Positions 1-8,173 of a stretch of 48,408 bases of DNA are shown piece by piece (position 1 is the first letter of the stretch; each line of letters begins with the position of its first letter). Origin of the DNA: Ruminococcaceae bacterium UBA6434 (GTDB lineage: Bacteria; Bacillota; Clostridia; Oscillospirales; Acutalibacteraceae); NCBI GenBank assembly GCA_002437245.1, contig DJOQ01000048.1, positions 1-48,408 on the forward strand, written 5' to 3'. The notes under the pieces were generated by a model. That model was not told the origin of the DNA, made no database searches, and saw only the letters and a program-made list of their open reading frames with translations. The translations under genes were made by a program, and so were the position numbers.

Positions 1-1
1 G

Positions 2-409
2 GGAATGTCGGTGCTGGTCGTGACGGTGTTTATCCTGTTTTACAATAAAATCTTCGCCGTGACCTTTGACGAGAACTTCGCAAGAGCAACGGGAACGAAA
101 GCCGGATTTTACAATCTGCTGATTGCTATCGTTGTTGCCGTTATCATCGTTCTGGCGATGAACCTTGTCGGTTCGCTGCTGATTTCTGCACTGGTGATTT
201 TCCCGGCACTGTCAGCTATGCGGATTTTTAAGAGCTTTCGCAGCGTGACGATCTGCGCAGCAGCTCTTTCGGTTTTCTGTTCGCTTATCGGCATTCTGGC
301 ATCAATCCTCGCCGGTACGCCGGTAGGCTCGACAATCGTCGCCGTTCAGATCGGCGCATTTGGCTTGTCGTGGTTGGTAGGTGCAATGTTAGGCGGTGCC
401 CGAAAATGA
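2..409 (+). CDS. Metal (zinc/manganese) ABC transporter permease, ABC-3 family, C-terminal part
   Basis: This is the C-terminal part of an integral membrane permease that would pass Zn2+ or Mn2+ through the cytoplasmic membrane with an ATPase and a binding lipoprotein, both of which would lie off the left edge. About 134 residues are visible, with four hydrophobic stretches and the FDENFARATG and ALVIFPALSAMR segments typical of ZnuB/MntB proteins. The frame is open at the window edge, so the true start is outside. An L33 gene and a CobW-type GTPase follow in the same direction, which argues for zinc rather than manganese. That choice is inference. Confidence 0.85.
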   Translation, partial: GMSVLVVTVFILFYNKIFAVTFDENFARATGTKAGFYNLLIAIVVAVIIVLAMNLVGSLLISALVIFPALSAMRIFKSFRSVTICAAALSVFCSLIGILASILAGTPVGSTIVAVQIGAFGLSWLVGAMLGGARK

Positions 410-436
410 GAAATATCAGATAGGAGGCTTGGTACA

Positions 437-598
437 ATGGCAAACAGTACACGAGTTAAAGTCATTCTGGCTTGTACGGAATGCGGAGACCGAAATTATA
501 CAACAACGAAAAACAAAAAGCTTCATCCTGAGCGAATGGAAGTCAGAAAATATTGTCCGAGACTGAGAAAACACACCATTCACCGGGAAACGAAGTGA
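437..598 (+). CDS. rpmG: 50S ribosomal protein L33, three-cysteine variant
   Basis: A 53-residue L33 of the large ribosomal subunit, with the family core (TTTKNKK, KYCPR, HTIHRETK end). It starts at an ATG nine bases after AGGAGG. Zinc-binding L33 carries two Cys pairs. Here the first pair is intact (C13-x2-C16) but the second has only C40, with Leu at position 43 where the partner Cys normally stands. It lies 27 bp after a metal permease and 17 bp before a CobW-type GTPase. Bacteria often keep a zinc-free L33 paralogue that is induced under zinc starvation, so this may be such a copy, although its first pair argues for partial zinc binding. Identity is certain; the regulatory role is inferred. 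Confidence 0.95.
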   Translation: MANSTRVKVILACTECGDRNYTTTKNKKLHPERMEVRKYCPRLRKHTIHRETK

Positions 599-615
599 GT
601 GCGGAGGCGACACAT

Positions 616-1746
616 ATGTGTTTTAGAGAGAAAAAGCCTGTCACTATTATTACGGGCTATTTTGGCTCCGGAAAAACTACGGTATTGAATGAGCTTCTGA
701 GACGCAAAGGCTCCGAGCGATATGCCGTTGTGGTAAACGATATGGGGAGCATTAACATTGATGCTTCGCTTATCCGAAGCTCTTCGGTTTACGAAAGTGA
801 TGTCAGTATGGTGGAGCTGACAAACGGCTGTATCTGCTGTACCCTGCAGGATACTTTTATGAAGCAGATCAACGACATTGCCGCGCAGCATAAGATTGAC
901 CGTATTCTGGTAGAGGCTTCCGGGATCAGCGACCCTTCTGCGATTGCGGCAGGCTTCATGGAATATCAGAGATCCGGACAGTGCAATCGGGTATATCTTG
1001 ATTCTATCGTATGCGTAGTGGATGCAGATCGGATTTATTCGGAATTTTTGGGCGATCCGTCAGAGCCGTCCGATGCATCCTTGGAGCATGATCCGGACAT
1101 TATCAACCTGATCATCGACCAAATCGAGTTCTGTAACATCATCCTTCTGAACAAGTGCGATCTGTTGCCGCTGAATGCTGTGGAAGAGGTGCGAAAAACG
1201 ATCCGTGCTTTTCAAAAGGACGCCATTCTTTACGAATGCATACAAGGGCAGGTAAACCCGGATAAGATTTTCAATAACGGACAGTTTGATTACGATAAGG
1301 TGCTGCTGTCCTCCCGTGTTCAATCCCAGCTGTCTGCCGGAAAAGCTGAAGATATTCACGACACCCACGGGATCACCTCGTTTCTCTATGAAGAAAAGCG
1401 GCCGTTCAATCACGAAAAATTCACAGCGTTTCTGGAAAATGAATATCCCGATAACATCATTCGTGCAAAAGGGCATATCTGGTTTGCGGATGATGATATG
1501 CATGTCCAGCTGTTTGAGCAGGCCGGACGAAATGCGTCGGTAACCGAAGTGTCAAACTGGGTGGCTGCATTTGACCAAGAGGAGCGTGACCGGTTGCTGA
1601 AGGAGTATCCGGAGATCATGAATGATTGGGATCCACGGTATGGGGATCGGATCAATCAGATCGTTTTTATCGGGAAGAATTTCGACCCGCAGCAGATAAC
1701 TGCCAAATTGCAGGCGTGTATTTGTAAAGACCAACCCATAAAATAA
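616..1746 (+). CDS. CobW/ZNG1-family GTP-binding metallochaperone
   Basis: A 376-residue GTPase of the CobW (COG0523) family, cytoplasmic proteins thought to deliver zinc to client enzymes under metal limitation. Visible motifs are a Walker A loop GYFGSGKT at residues 14-21, the family metal site CICC at 72-75, a NKCD guanine-specificity motif and a C-terminal CobW domain ending near GKNFDPQQI. I place the start at the ATG eight bases after GGAGG (603-607). A more upstream in-frame ATG lies inside rpmG and lacks a ribosome site. The neighbours (metal permease, L33) are typical of a Zur-type zinc-starvation regulon. The exact client protein is unknown. Confidence 0.92.
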   Translation: MCFREKKPVTIITGYFGSGKTTVLNELLRRKGSERYAVVVNDMGSINIDASLIRSSSVYESDVSMVELTNGCICCTLQDTFMKQINDIAAQHKIDRILVEASGISDPSAIAAGFMEYQRSGQCNRVYLDSIVCVVDADRIYSEFLGDPSEPSDASLEHDPDIINLIIDQIEFCNIILLNKCDLLPLNAVEEVRKTIRAFQKDAILYECIQGQVNPDKIFNNGQFDYDKVLLSSRVQSQLSAGKAEDIHDTHGITSFLYEEKRPFNHEKFTAFLENEYPDNIIRAKGHIWFADDDMHVQLFEQAGRNASVTEVSNWVAAFDQEERDRLLKEYPEIMNDWDPRYGDRINQIVFIGKNFDPQQITAKLQACICKDQPIK

Positions 1747-1798
1747 CAAAACCAGCTTGCCACAGGCGGTAAGCCGAGTTTATCGAGGTGATCCTATC

Positions 1799-2335
1799 AT
1801 GAAAAAACTGTTTTGCATACTGATTGTCGTCCTTTCTATTCTATCTCTTGCCGCCTGCGGAAGTGAGAAAGATAAAGGGACTGCAGCAACCGATAAGCAG
1901 ACATCGAATTCATCTGTTTTACAAAATCAAACGACGGAAAAGAGCTCGGAGTCTGCGCCTGCAACCTCCAAGCCTGCACAAAGCGCAGGCGGCATTGATA
2001 TTGACCTGACGAAGCTCAGCAGTACAATGGTCTATTCTGAGGTCTACAATATGATGTATACCCCAAACGGCTACATTGGAAAAACCGTTAAAATGAAGGG
2101 ACAATTCTCATATTACGAAGACCCTGATACAAAAGCACAGTATTTTGCCTGTATCATTGCTGATGCGACGGCTTGCTGCTCACAGGGAATTGAATTTATT
2201 TTGACCGGCGAGCACACCTATCCGAACGATTACCCAGAGCTTGGGTCGGAAATAACTGTTACGGGTACTTTTGAAGTCTACACAGAGAACGGATTTCAGT
2301 ATTGCAGACTTGTAGATGCTATGCTTGTGAGTTAA
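1799..2335 (+). CDS. Zinc-locus lipoprotein of unknown function
   Basis: A 178-residue protein with a lipoprotein signal: a hydrophobic N-terminus followed by the lipobox LAAC, so the mature protein would start at Cys20 and be anchored on the outer face of the membrane. A Ser/Thr/Lys-rich linker (about residues 22-60) leads to a compact beta-rich domain that contains a vicinal CC pair (ACCSQGIEF) and looks OB-fold-like. The ATG at 1799 follows GAGGTG. It is the last gene of the zinc cluster, 52 bp after the GTPase, which suggests a role in metal binding or sensing at the surface. I do not recognise a named family. Confidence 0.8.
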   Translation: MKKLFCILIVVLSILSLAACGSEKDKGTAATDKQTSNSSVLQNQTTEKSSESAPATSKPAQSAGGIDIDLTKLSSTMVYSEVYNMMYTPNGYIGKTVKMKGQFSYYEDPDTKAQYFACIIADATACCSQGIEFILTGEHTYPNDYPELGSEITVTGTFEVYTENGFQYCRLVDAMLVS

Positions 2336-2879
2336 GCTTTACAGTATGCTCCGCTTTTCCAAGAAATATCCAAACGCACTTGACGAACAATTGTTCTATA
2401 TGATATACTATATTCTGTTCTCATAGCAGAGTCCACAACTGAATATCTGAAATGAAACACAAGGCAGCCGCCGAAAGAGATTGCGGCTGCGTCGCTCCTG
2501 TTGCAGCGTCTGCCTGCGGAGCGGAAAAAAGCAGGCATTGAAGGTTTCTGAATAACAGATCCGGTACATAGTTTCATCAAAGATAGAGCGAGAGATCATC
2601 TCCCGCTGATTTGATGTGCTGTGTATCGGCTCTTTTGTTGTTGTGGACACCGTTCAAAAAATTTTGCAGATGGGGTTAATTTCAGCCCTTTTCGCTGTCT
2701 ACCAATTGAGGGGCAAGTTGAAAACTGAATGACCATCCGAATGGGATATGACTGAGTGAAGATATGAGCTTGGCGACGCTGCGGTGAAACTTCGGGGCAG
2801 GGACAGAAAAACGACATTCGAGGGGAATCGGCAGAGTAATCTAAAAACATAAGGTGCTGTCCACAGGAATAGCGAGCAT

Positions 2880-2902
2880 CGGATTGTGGCCCCCACAATC
2901 CG
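2880..2902. repeat. Perfect 10-bp inverted repeat, oriT-like hairpin
   Basis: CGGATTGTGG at 2880-2889 pairs with CCACAATCCG at 2893-2902 across a CCC loop. It lies about 80 bases before a MobC-like start codon. Hairpins in this position are typical of relaxase recognition regions; the functional call is inference. Confidence 0.6.
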
Positions 2903-2931
2903 GATCCGCAGTCTTGCGGCGTGCGGACCCT

Positions 2932-2952
2932 TTCAGGGGCATTGCCCCTGAA
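2932..2952. repeat. Perfect 10-bp inverted repeat ahead of MobC-like start
   Basis: TTCAGGGGCA at 2932-2941 pairs with TGCCCCTGAA at 2943-2952 with one central base. It lies 28 bases before the ATG at 2981. It may be part of the transfer origin or an operator of the lost mobilization operon. Confidence 0.55.
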
Positions 2953-2980
2953 TACCCCACTAAAGAATGGAGATGACAAA

Positions 2981-3020
2981 ATGAAGGAAGAAGTGCGTAT
3001 CGAGGTACGTCTGACCGAAG
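2981..3020 (+). pseudogene. Start of a MobC/relaxosome-like gene, truncated
   Basis: The ATG at 2981 opens MKEEVRIEVRLTEEE, which resembles the first residues of plasmid mobilization MobC or ribbon-helix-helix relaxosome proteins. After about 13 codons the DNA turns into recombinase sequence in another frame, so the gene was cut by a deletion. The family call rests on a very short match and is tentative. Confidence 0.35.
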
Positions 3021-3632
3021 AAGAAAATCGAGCGCCCGCCGGAGGAATGGCAGATCTTCAAGGATACGCATCCTGCCATCATCGACCGGAAAACCTTCGC
3101 CTTGGTGCAGGAGCTTCGCAAGCACCGCCGCAGGCCTACAAAAAGCGGCATCGTCAGTCCCTTTTCAGGTCTGCTCCACTGAGCCGATTGCGGTGAAAAG
3201 CTGTATTACAGTGTCACCAACAACTACAAGCGAGAGCAGGCGTATTTCTTCTGTTCCTCCTACCGCAAGAACTCTGATGTCTTCTCTGCCCACTATATCC
3301 GTGAGAAAGTGGTGGAGCAAATCGTCTTAGAGAGTATGCAGCGCATCCTCTTGAATGTGCAGGTCTTTGAAAAGGAGTTCGCCCGCAAACAGATGGACTG
3401 TTACACGGAGGACAAGAAAAAAAGCAGCTTGCCGCCAAGCGCCGGGAGCTGATTCACGAGTTCGTGGACAAAATCGTGGTGTATGCGCCGAGATACCTTG
3501 ACGGCAAGTGGGTGCAGCTTTTGGACATCTATTACAGCGGCGTGGGTATTCTCCACGAGCTGACCCCCGGAGGAGATGAAAGAAGCCTTCCAGCGGTACC
3601 TCGCCGAGCGCAGCAAAGAGAAAACGGCATAA
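3015..3632 (+). pseudogene. Serine (large resolvase-type) site-specific recombinase, decayed C-terminal part
   Basis: Three frames together read as the recombinase and zinc-ribbon C-terminal half of a large serine recombinase: PPEEWQIFKDTHPAIIDR, then a zinc ribbon with ADCGEKLYY, then IHEFVDKIVVYAPR and LDIYYSGVGILHELTP, ending at TAA 3630-3632. The catalytic N-terminal domain is missing. There is a TGA at 3180-3182 exactly where the first zinc-ribbon Cys belongs. A frameshift falls in the A-run near 3418, an internal deletion follows RREL where the coiled coil should be, and another frameshift falls near 3565. It cannot make an active enzyme. It marks an old element insertion. Confidence 0.85.
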
Positions 3633-3710
3633 CCGCAAGGGTTACACCGTTTTAGAGAACTTATTGAACCGAGATACAAGAGCCGCCCCGGGACACCTTC
3701 CTTACGTATG

Positions 3711-3735
3711 GTGCCTCTGATGAGGGCGCTTTTTA
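3711..3735 (+). terminator. Probable terminator after the recombinase remnant
   Basis: GTGCC/GGGCGC arms with a small bulge and a TGAT loop, followed by TTTTT. It is the last recognisable piece of the mobile element before A/T-rich chromosomal sequence begins. Confidence 0.45.
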
Positions 3736-3756
3736 TTACTTAACTTGTGTATAATA

Positions 3757-5409
3757 CTAAATATATTTTTTTATTTCCTGATTTATTTTTTCTCGATTTT
3801 TAAGTAACCATGAATTGCTGTGAGGATATTCGGAAAAAGTTATCGGTTTGTCTACCGAAGTCTCCATGAGTTTTATGACAGCTTCTTTGCCGATTTTTGT
3901 TTCTAAAAGCTGTAATGCCATCATATCCTGCAGACCGTCGTAAAATACGTTTAATCGCAAAGAGTTTAAGGGCTTGAAGTTTTCCCCGGGATAAACTATA
4001 AAAGAATCTCCCGAGGCAAAAGCTTTTCCTGCGTCCGTTACCTTATACGGGTCAACGGATTTTTTTGAATATTGACTGAAATAGAAATTGTATCCCCAAT
4101 GGAGAAAGCCCTTAACCGAGTATTTGTACATTTGATAGCCGAGAATTCTGTTTCTGACGGACGGCATTGAAAAGAATCTGTTTGATACATTTTTTGTCGA
4201 TTGTGCGCTGCAGTAATACGTCCAAAGCTCCTCGGTTTTTCCGATGAAATTATCTATATAGTCGTTTGCGGGTATGGGATAACGCATTTTGCAAATCTTA
4301 GCGAGCGGATAAGATGACATTGCGTCGATTACTTTATAATCGGGGAAGAGATGGTGGATTATTGCGCTTGCTTTTTTGTATGACAAAAGGCAATTGAACG
4401 GCGGTTCATCTGAGACGTGAATCAGCACGTTCTTTTCAAGGTTCTCTTTTCGCAAAAAGTGCTTGAGCGCAACGGCGAACTGACGCAAAAAATGTTTATA
4501 TTCAATGCCGGCGGCTTTTGTTTCCCATCCAAAGATTTTTTCTTCTTTTCCCTCCGAGTTAATTGCTACTATTTTAGGCGCGTGTTTTGCTCCCCACTGT
4601 GTGAAAAGGTGAGACATCTCAAAGTATTCGATTCCGCACTCTTTTGAAATGCTTATCCATTTTTTCAACATAGAAAAATCAAAAGTATAGGAGCCGTCGC
4701 CGCAGTCATTCACCTTGACAAGTTGAACGGTAGGACGTTCTTTCCCTATTTCTGTATCAAGCGGCGGAGTGAAAATCGATGTTAAAACACAGTTCATACC
4801 GTAATCGGCGGCTTTTTTCAGGTAATTTCGCAGCGTTTCCCAATATTTATCGGAAAATGCTTCAAATCCGTAATAAGTCATAAGGCAGTCGGTATGAATC
4901 CAATTTGTATAGATAAGCGTCTGCTTAGGTAAAAGCGCGTTAATTACTTCAACAGTCAGTTCAGTTTTGCAAACGGTATTTTGTGATTTCAACGTTATTG
5001 TAATTTTATGGTTGCCGCTCGGTAAAAAGCTTTGCCCGTTTGGAGATATTTCAATCCAAAAAGCAAAAGCACCGCTGGATTCAAAGGAATAACCGTCGGA
5101 AACCGGGAGCAAAAGATCCGGGTAAAATCCGGGTTCTTTTTTTATATAAAAGTCGTCGGATCTTTGTGACGCCGGCAAATCGCTCGGCATACTTTTTACA
5201 ACCGAAATGTTGATGAACCCGTCAAGAGGGGATTTCACATCGATACTTACAAATTCGCTGTCGGTTGTATTTAAAACTATTTGAAAAGACTTCTTTTCGT
5301 TCTTCAGCATTGAAAAATGTTTTAATTCGTAAAGGCTCGAAGTCTCGGAATCGGTAAAGATTTTTTCAAGTGATGAGACTGCTTTGATAAAGTTTGTCAA
5401 ATTTAACAC
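3757..5409 (-). CDS. DUF4091-type glycoside-hydrolase-like protein
   Basis: A 550-residue protein with no signal peptide, so probably cytoplasmic. The N-terminal ~150 residues look like a beta-sandwich. The centre looks like a TIM barrel (TNWIHTDCLMTYYG, and VLIHVSDEPP with an acidic pair that could be catalytic). The C-terminus carries a typical DUF4091 segment (GFLHWGYNFY, then LRLNVFYDGLQDMMALQLLE). DUF4091 proteins are thought to act on carbohydrates but most lack a known substrate. It is a single gene, divergent from typA, with its own promoter at 5430-5458. The fold assignment is by motif; the substrate is unknown. Confidence 0.82.
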   Translation of the reverse strand: MLNLTNFIKAVSSLEKIFTDSETSSLYELKHFSMLKNEKKSFQIVLNTTDSEFVSIDVKSPLDGFINISVVKSMPSDLPASQRSDDFYIKKEPGFYPDLLLPVSDGYSFESSGAFAFWIEISPNGQSFLPSGNHKITITLKSQNTVCKTELTVEVINALLPKQTLIYTNWIHTDCLMTYYGFEAFSDKYWETLRNYLKKAADYGMNCVLTSIFTPPLDTEIGKERPTVQLVKVNDCGDGSYTFDFSMLKKWISISKECGIEYFEMSHLFTQWGAKHAPKIVAINSEGKEEKIFGWETKAAGIEYKHFLRQFAVALKHFLRKENLEKNVLIHVSDEPPFNCLLSYKKASAIIHHLFPDYKVIDAMSSYPLAKICKMRYPIPANDYIDNFIGKTEELWTYYCSAQSTKNVSNRFFSMPSVRNRILGYQMYKYSVKGFLHWGYNFYFSQYSKKSVDPYKVTDAGKAFASGDSFIVYPGENFKPLNSLRLNVFYDGLQDMMALQLLETKIGKEAVIKLMETSVDKPITFSEYPHSNSWLLKNREKINQEIKKYI

Positions 5410-5429
5410 ATCCAGATACTTTTTTGTTT

Positions 5430-5458
5430 ATTTTACAAAAAATTGACACATTTGTAAA
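5430..5458 (-). promoter_or_regulatory. Predicted sigma-A promoter of the DUF4091 gene
   Basis: On the minus strand TTTACA (5453-5458) and TAAAAT (5430-5435) are 17 bp apart, about 20 bases ahead of the start codon. Both boxes are one base off consensus. Confidence 0.55.
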
Positions 5459-5545
5459 GCCGCAATTGTGTTATTATTTGCTTGCACATATTAATCAGTA
5501 ATGGTAAAATATATGACTGTGAAAAAATATGTGAGGGTGAACAGT

Positions 5546-7366
5546 TTGAAATACAGAGAAAATCTCAGAAACGTAGCTATTATAGCTCACGTTGACCACG
5601 GTAAAACCACACTTGTGGATCAGCTTTTAAGACAGAGCGGTACTTTCAGGGATAATGAGGTAGTTCAGGAACGCGTTATGGACTCAAATGATATTGAGCG
5701 TGAGCGCGGAATTACTATACTTTCCAAAAACACTTCGGTACATTACAACGGAATAAAAATCAATATTGTCGATACTCCCGGTCACGCCGATTTCGGTGGT
5801 GAGGTTGAACGTATACTTACTATGGTTGACGGCGTTCTTTTGCTTGTTGACGCTTTTGAGGGATGTATGCCGCAGACAAGATTCGTTCTGAAAAAAGCAC
5901 TTGCGCTTAATAAAAAGGTTGTTGTCGTTGTAAATAAGATAGACAGACCCGGCGCTCGTCCCGCTGAAGTCATAGATGAGGTTCTTGACTTGTTTATTGA
6001 GCTCGGCGCAAACGACGATCAGCTTGAATTTCCGGTTATATATGCTTCCGCAAAAGACGGTTACGCATCACATAATCCCGATGACAGAAGCGGTGATATG
6101 CGACCGCTTTTTGAGGAAATCATCAATGAAATTCAGCCGCCGGAGGGCGATGTTGAAGATCCGCTTCAGTGCCTCTTCTCAAGTCTTGACTACGATGACT
6201 ATATCGGCCGCATAGGCGTAGGCAGAGTTCAGCGCGGCAGAATAAAAGTTAATGATAAAGTTGTGCTTTGCAGAACAGACGGAACACAGGAGAACGTGAA
6301 AATTTCCCGACTTTATCAATTTGAAGGACTTAAAAGAGTCGAAGTCAACGAGGCAGCTGCAGGAGATATTATTTGTGTTTCCGGTATAGCAGACCTTAAT
6401 ATCGGTGAAACTATATGTGATCCCGAATGTATAGAACCCTTGCCTTTCGTTAAAATCGACGAACCCACTCTTTCAATGAACTTTATGGTAAATGACAGTC
6501 CTTTTGCCGGAAGAGAGGGTAAATTTGTTACATCACGTAACCTTCGCGACAGATTGTTTAAAGAAGTTGAAACAAATGTCAGCATGAAGGTTGAGGAAAC
6601 TGATTCCACAGACTGCTTTAAGGTTTCCGGCAGAGGCGAACTTCATCTTTCTATTCTTATTGAGACAATGAGGCGCCAGGGATATGAATTTCAGGTTTCA
6701 CGCCCGCAGGTTATTACAAAAGTTGAAAACGGGCAGCTCTTGGAGCCTATTGAACTTTTGATAATTGAAGTACCCGAGGAATATGTAGGTACCGTAATGC
6801 AGAAGATAGGTTCAAGAAGAGGCGAGCTTGAGAATATGGGCACGCGTGACGGCGGCTCAACACATCTCGAATTTAAAATACCTGCAAGAGGTCTTATCGG
6901 TTATCGTTCCGAGTTTATGACAGATACCAACGGCAACGGCATTATGAATAACGTATTTTCGGGATATGAGCCTTACAAGGGCGATATTGAAACTCGTGAG
7001 CGCGGTTCGATAATAGCTCATGAAACAGGCGAGAGTACAGGCTACGGTCTGTTTAATACACAAGACAGAGGTCGCCTGTTCATAGGTCCCGGTGTTGAAG
7101 TTTATGAAGGTATGATTGTCGGTGAAAGCTCACGAAACGAGGATATTGTCTGCAATGTTTGCAAGAAGAAGCAAATGACAAATACCCGCGCGGCAGGCTC
7201 CGATGATGCACTTCGCCTTGTTCCTCATACCGTGCTCAGCCTTGAGCAATGCATGGAGTTTATTAAAGATGACGAACTTTTGGAGGTTACTCCCGAATCT
7301 TTGAGGCTCCGCAAGCGTATACTCGCAAAGGATCAGCGACTTAAACAGCAATTCAGAAAGAGGTGA
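5546..7366 (+). CDS. typA: Ribosome-associated translational GTPase TypA/BipA
   Basis: A 606-residue GTPase of the EF-G/LepA superfamily that binds ribosomes and helps 50S assembly and stress growth. The G1 loop AHVDHGKTT is at residues 14-22. The switch region RERGITI, DTPGHADFGGEVER and NKIDRPGARP follow, and the C-terminal TypA domain contains RRGELENMGTRDGG and GLIGYRSEFMTDTNG. I choose the TTG at 5546, because GAGGGTG lies just upstream and the protein then begins MKYRENLRNVAIIAHVDHGK as in most TypA proteins. ATG codons at 5501 and 5513 would add an odd tail. It precedes an amidohydrolase by four bases. Confidence 0.96.
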   Translation: MKYRENLRNVAIIAHVDHGKTTLVDQLLRQSGTFRDNEVVQERVMDSNDIERERGITILSKNTSVHYNGIKINIVDTPGHADFGGEVERILTMVDGVLLLVDAFEGCMPQTRFVLKKALALNKKVVVVVNKIDRPGARPAEVIDEVLDLFIELGANDDQLEFPVIYASAKDGYASHNPDDRSGDMRPLFEEIINEIQPPEGDVEDPLQCLFSSLDYDDYIGRIGVGRVQRGRIKVNDKVVLCRTDGTQENVKISRLYQFEGLKRVEVNEAAAGDIICVSGIADLNIGETICDPECIEPLPFVKIDEPTLSMNFMVNDSPFAGREGKFVTSRNLRDRLFKEVETNVSMKVEETDSTDCFKVSGRGELHLSILIETMRRQGYEFQVSRPQVITKVENGQLLEPIELLIIEVPEEYVGTVMQKIGSRRGELENMGTRDGGSTHLEFKIPARGLIGYRSEFMTDTNGNGIMNNVFSGYEPYKGDIETRERGSIIAHETGESTGYGLFNTQDRGRLFIGPGVEVYEGMIVGESSRNEDIVCNVCKKKQMTNTRAAGSDDALRLVPHTVLSLEQCMEFIKDDELLEVTPESLRLRKRILAKDQRLKQQFRKR

Positions 7367-7370
7367 TTAT

Positions 7371-8165
7371 TTGATTATAGATTTCCATACTCATGTTTTT
7401 CCCGACAAAGTTGCGGCTAAGGCTCTTCCTAAACTTGTTGCGGGTTCAGGCGGTATGGAGCCTGTTTATGATGCAACCGTTGACGGTCTTGAATCGTTTC
7501 TGAGTAAAAACGATATAGACAAAGCGGTTGCCCTGAACATTTCTACGAATACTCATCAGCAAAAAAGCGTTAACGATTTCGCTGTTTCGCTTCTTAAGAG
7601 TGACAGAATAATTCCTTTTGGAAGCGTTCATCCCGACAGCCCCGATGTTTTCGACGAATTGGAAAGGTTAAAAGCGGCCGGAATAAAAGGAATTAAACTT
7701 CATCCCGATTATCAAGGCTTTTTCGTGGATGAAAAACGAATGCTGCCGATTTATAAAAAGATTTCGGAACTCGGTTTCATTACTGTATTTCATGCCGGTG
7801 TTGACATAGGTTTTCCGGAGCCGGTGCATTGCACACCGACGATGCTTTTAAAAGTTTTGGATGTTTTCGGTGATGCTCCGGTAGTTGCGGCTCACTTTGG
7901 CGGCTATCTTCTTTGGAAAGAAGTTTACGATGTTCTCTGCGGCACCGATATTTATCTTGATACCGCGTTTTCATCGGGCAAAATGCCTCCGCGGTACGCA
8001 AAAGAAATTATCGACAAACATTCACCCGATAGGATTTTATTCGGCAGTGATATGCCTTGGAGCTCTTCCGTTAATGAAGTTAACTTTATTAAAACTCTCG
8101 GATTAAATGAGCGGGATGAAGAAAAAATATTGTCAGGAAACGCTGAAAGGCTGTTAAGCTTATAA
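7371..8165 (+). CDS. Amidohydrolase-2 family metal-dependent hydrolase
   Basis: A 264-residue TIM-barrel hydrolase or decarboxylase of the amidohydrolase-2 family (PF04909). Likely metal ligands are H6 and H8 (DFHTH), a GIKLHPDYQ segment, the His of VFHAG, AAHFGG and the Asp of LFGSDMPW. The start is a TTG; its GAGGTGA ribosome site overlaps the stop of typA, so the two are translationally linked. Relatives include ACMSD-type decarboxylases and TatD-like hydrolases, so the substrate cannot be given. Length is normal for the short form of the family. Confidence 0.85.
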   Translation: MIIDFHTHVFPDKVAAKALPKLVAGSGGMEPVYDATVDGLESFLSKNDIDKAVALNISTNTHQQKSVNDFAVSLLKSDRIIPFGSVHPDSPDVFDELERLKAAGIKGIKLHPDYQGFFVDEKRMLPIYKKISELGFITVFHAGVDIGFPEPVHCTPTMLLKVLDVFGDAPVVAAHFGGYLLWKEVYDVLCGTDIYLDTAFSSGKMPPRYAKEIIDKHSPDRILFGSDMPWSSSVNEVNFIKTLGLNERDEEKILSGNAERLLSL

Positions 8166-8173
8166 TAAACGAA

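Larger units (their letters stand above)
2336..2980. other. Non-coding remnant region of a mobile element
   Basis: About 645 bases without a convincing intact gene. They contain a stem-loop at 2464-2490 (GCAGCCGC / GCGGCTGC), a short open stretch ending in a stop near 2735 that resembles the tail of a lost gene, and two perfect hairpins at 2880-2902 and 2932-2952. The layout (hairpins just ahead of a MobC-like start) resembles the transfer-origin region of Firmicute mobilizable elements. The exact element family cannot be told by eye. Confidence 0.5.

Noticed and set aside
2464..2490. GCAGCCGC/GCGGCTGC stem-loop after the zinc lipoprotein as its terminator
   Set aside because: It has an 11-base loop, no T-tract, and lies about 130 bases after the gene. 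It is noted only inside the remnant region.
3180..3182. TGA in the recombinase as a selenocysteine codon
   Set aside because: The same gene has frameshifts, an internal deletion and no catalytic domain, so it is a decayed gene. No selenocysteine element is visible after the TGA.
5443..5476. TTGACA at 5443-5448 as the -35 of a typA promoter
   Set aside because: No acceptable -10 lies 16-18 bases downstream on the plus strand. The opposite-strand promoter for the DUF4091 gene in the same place is better.
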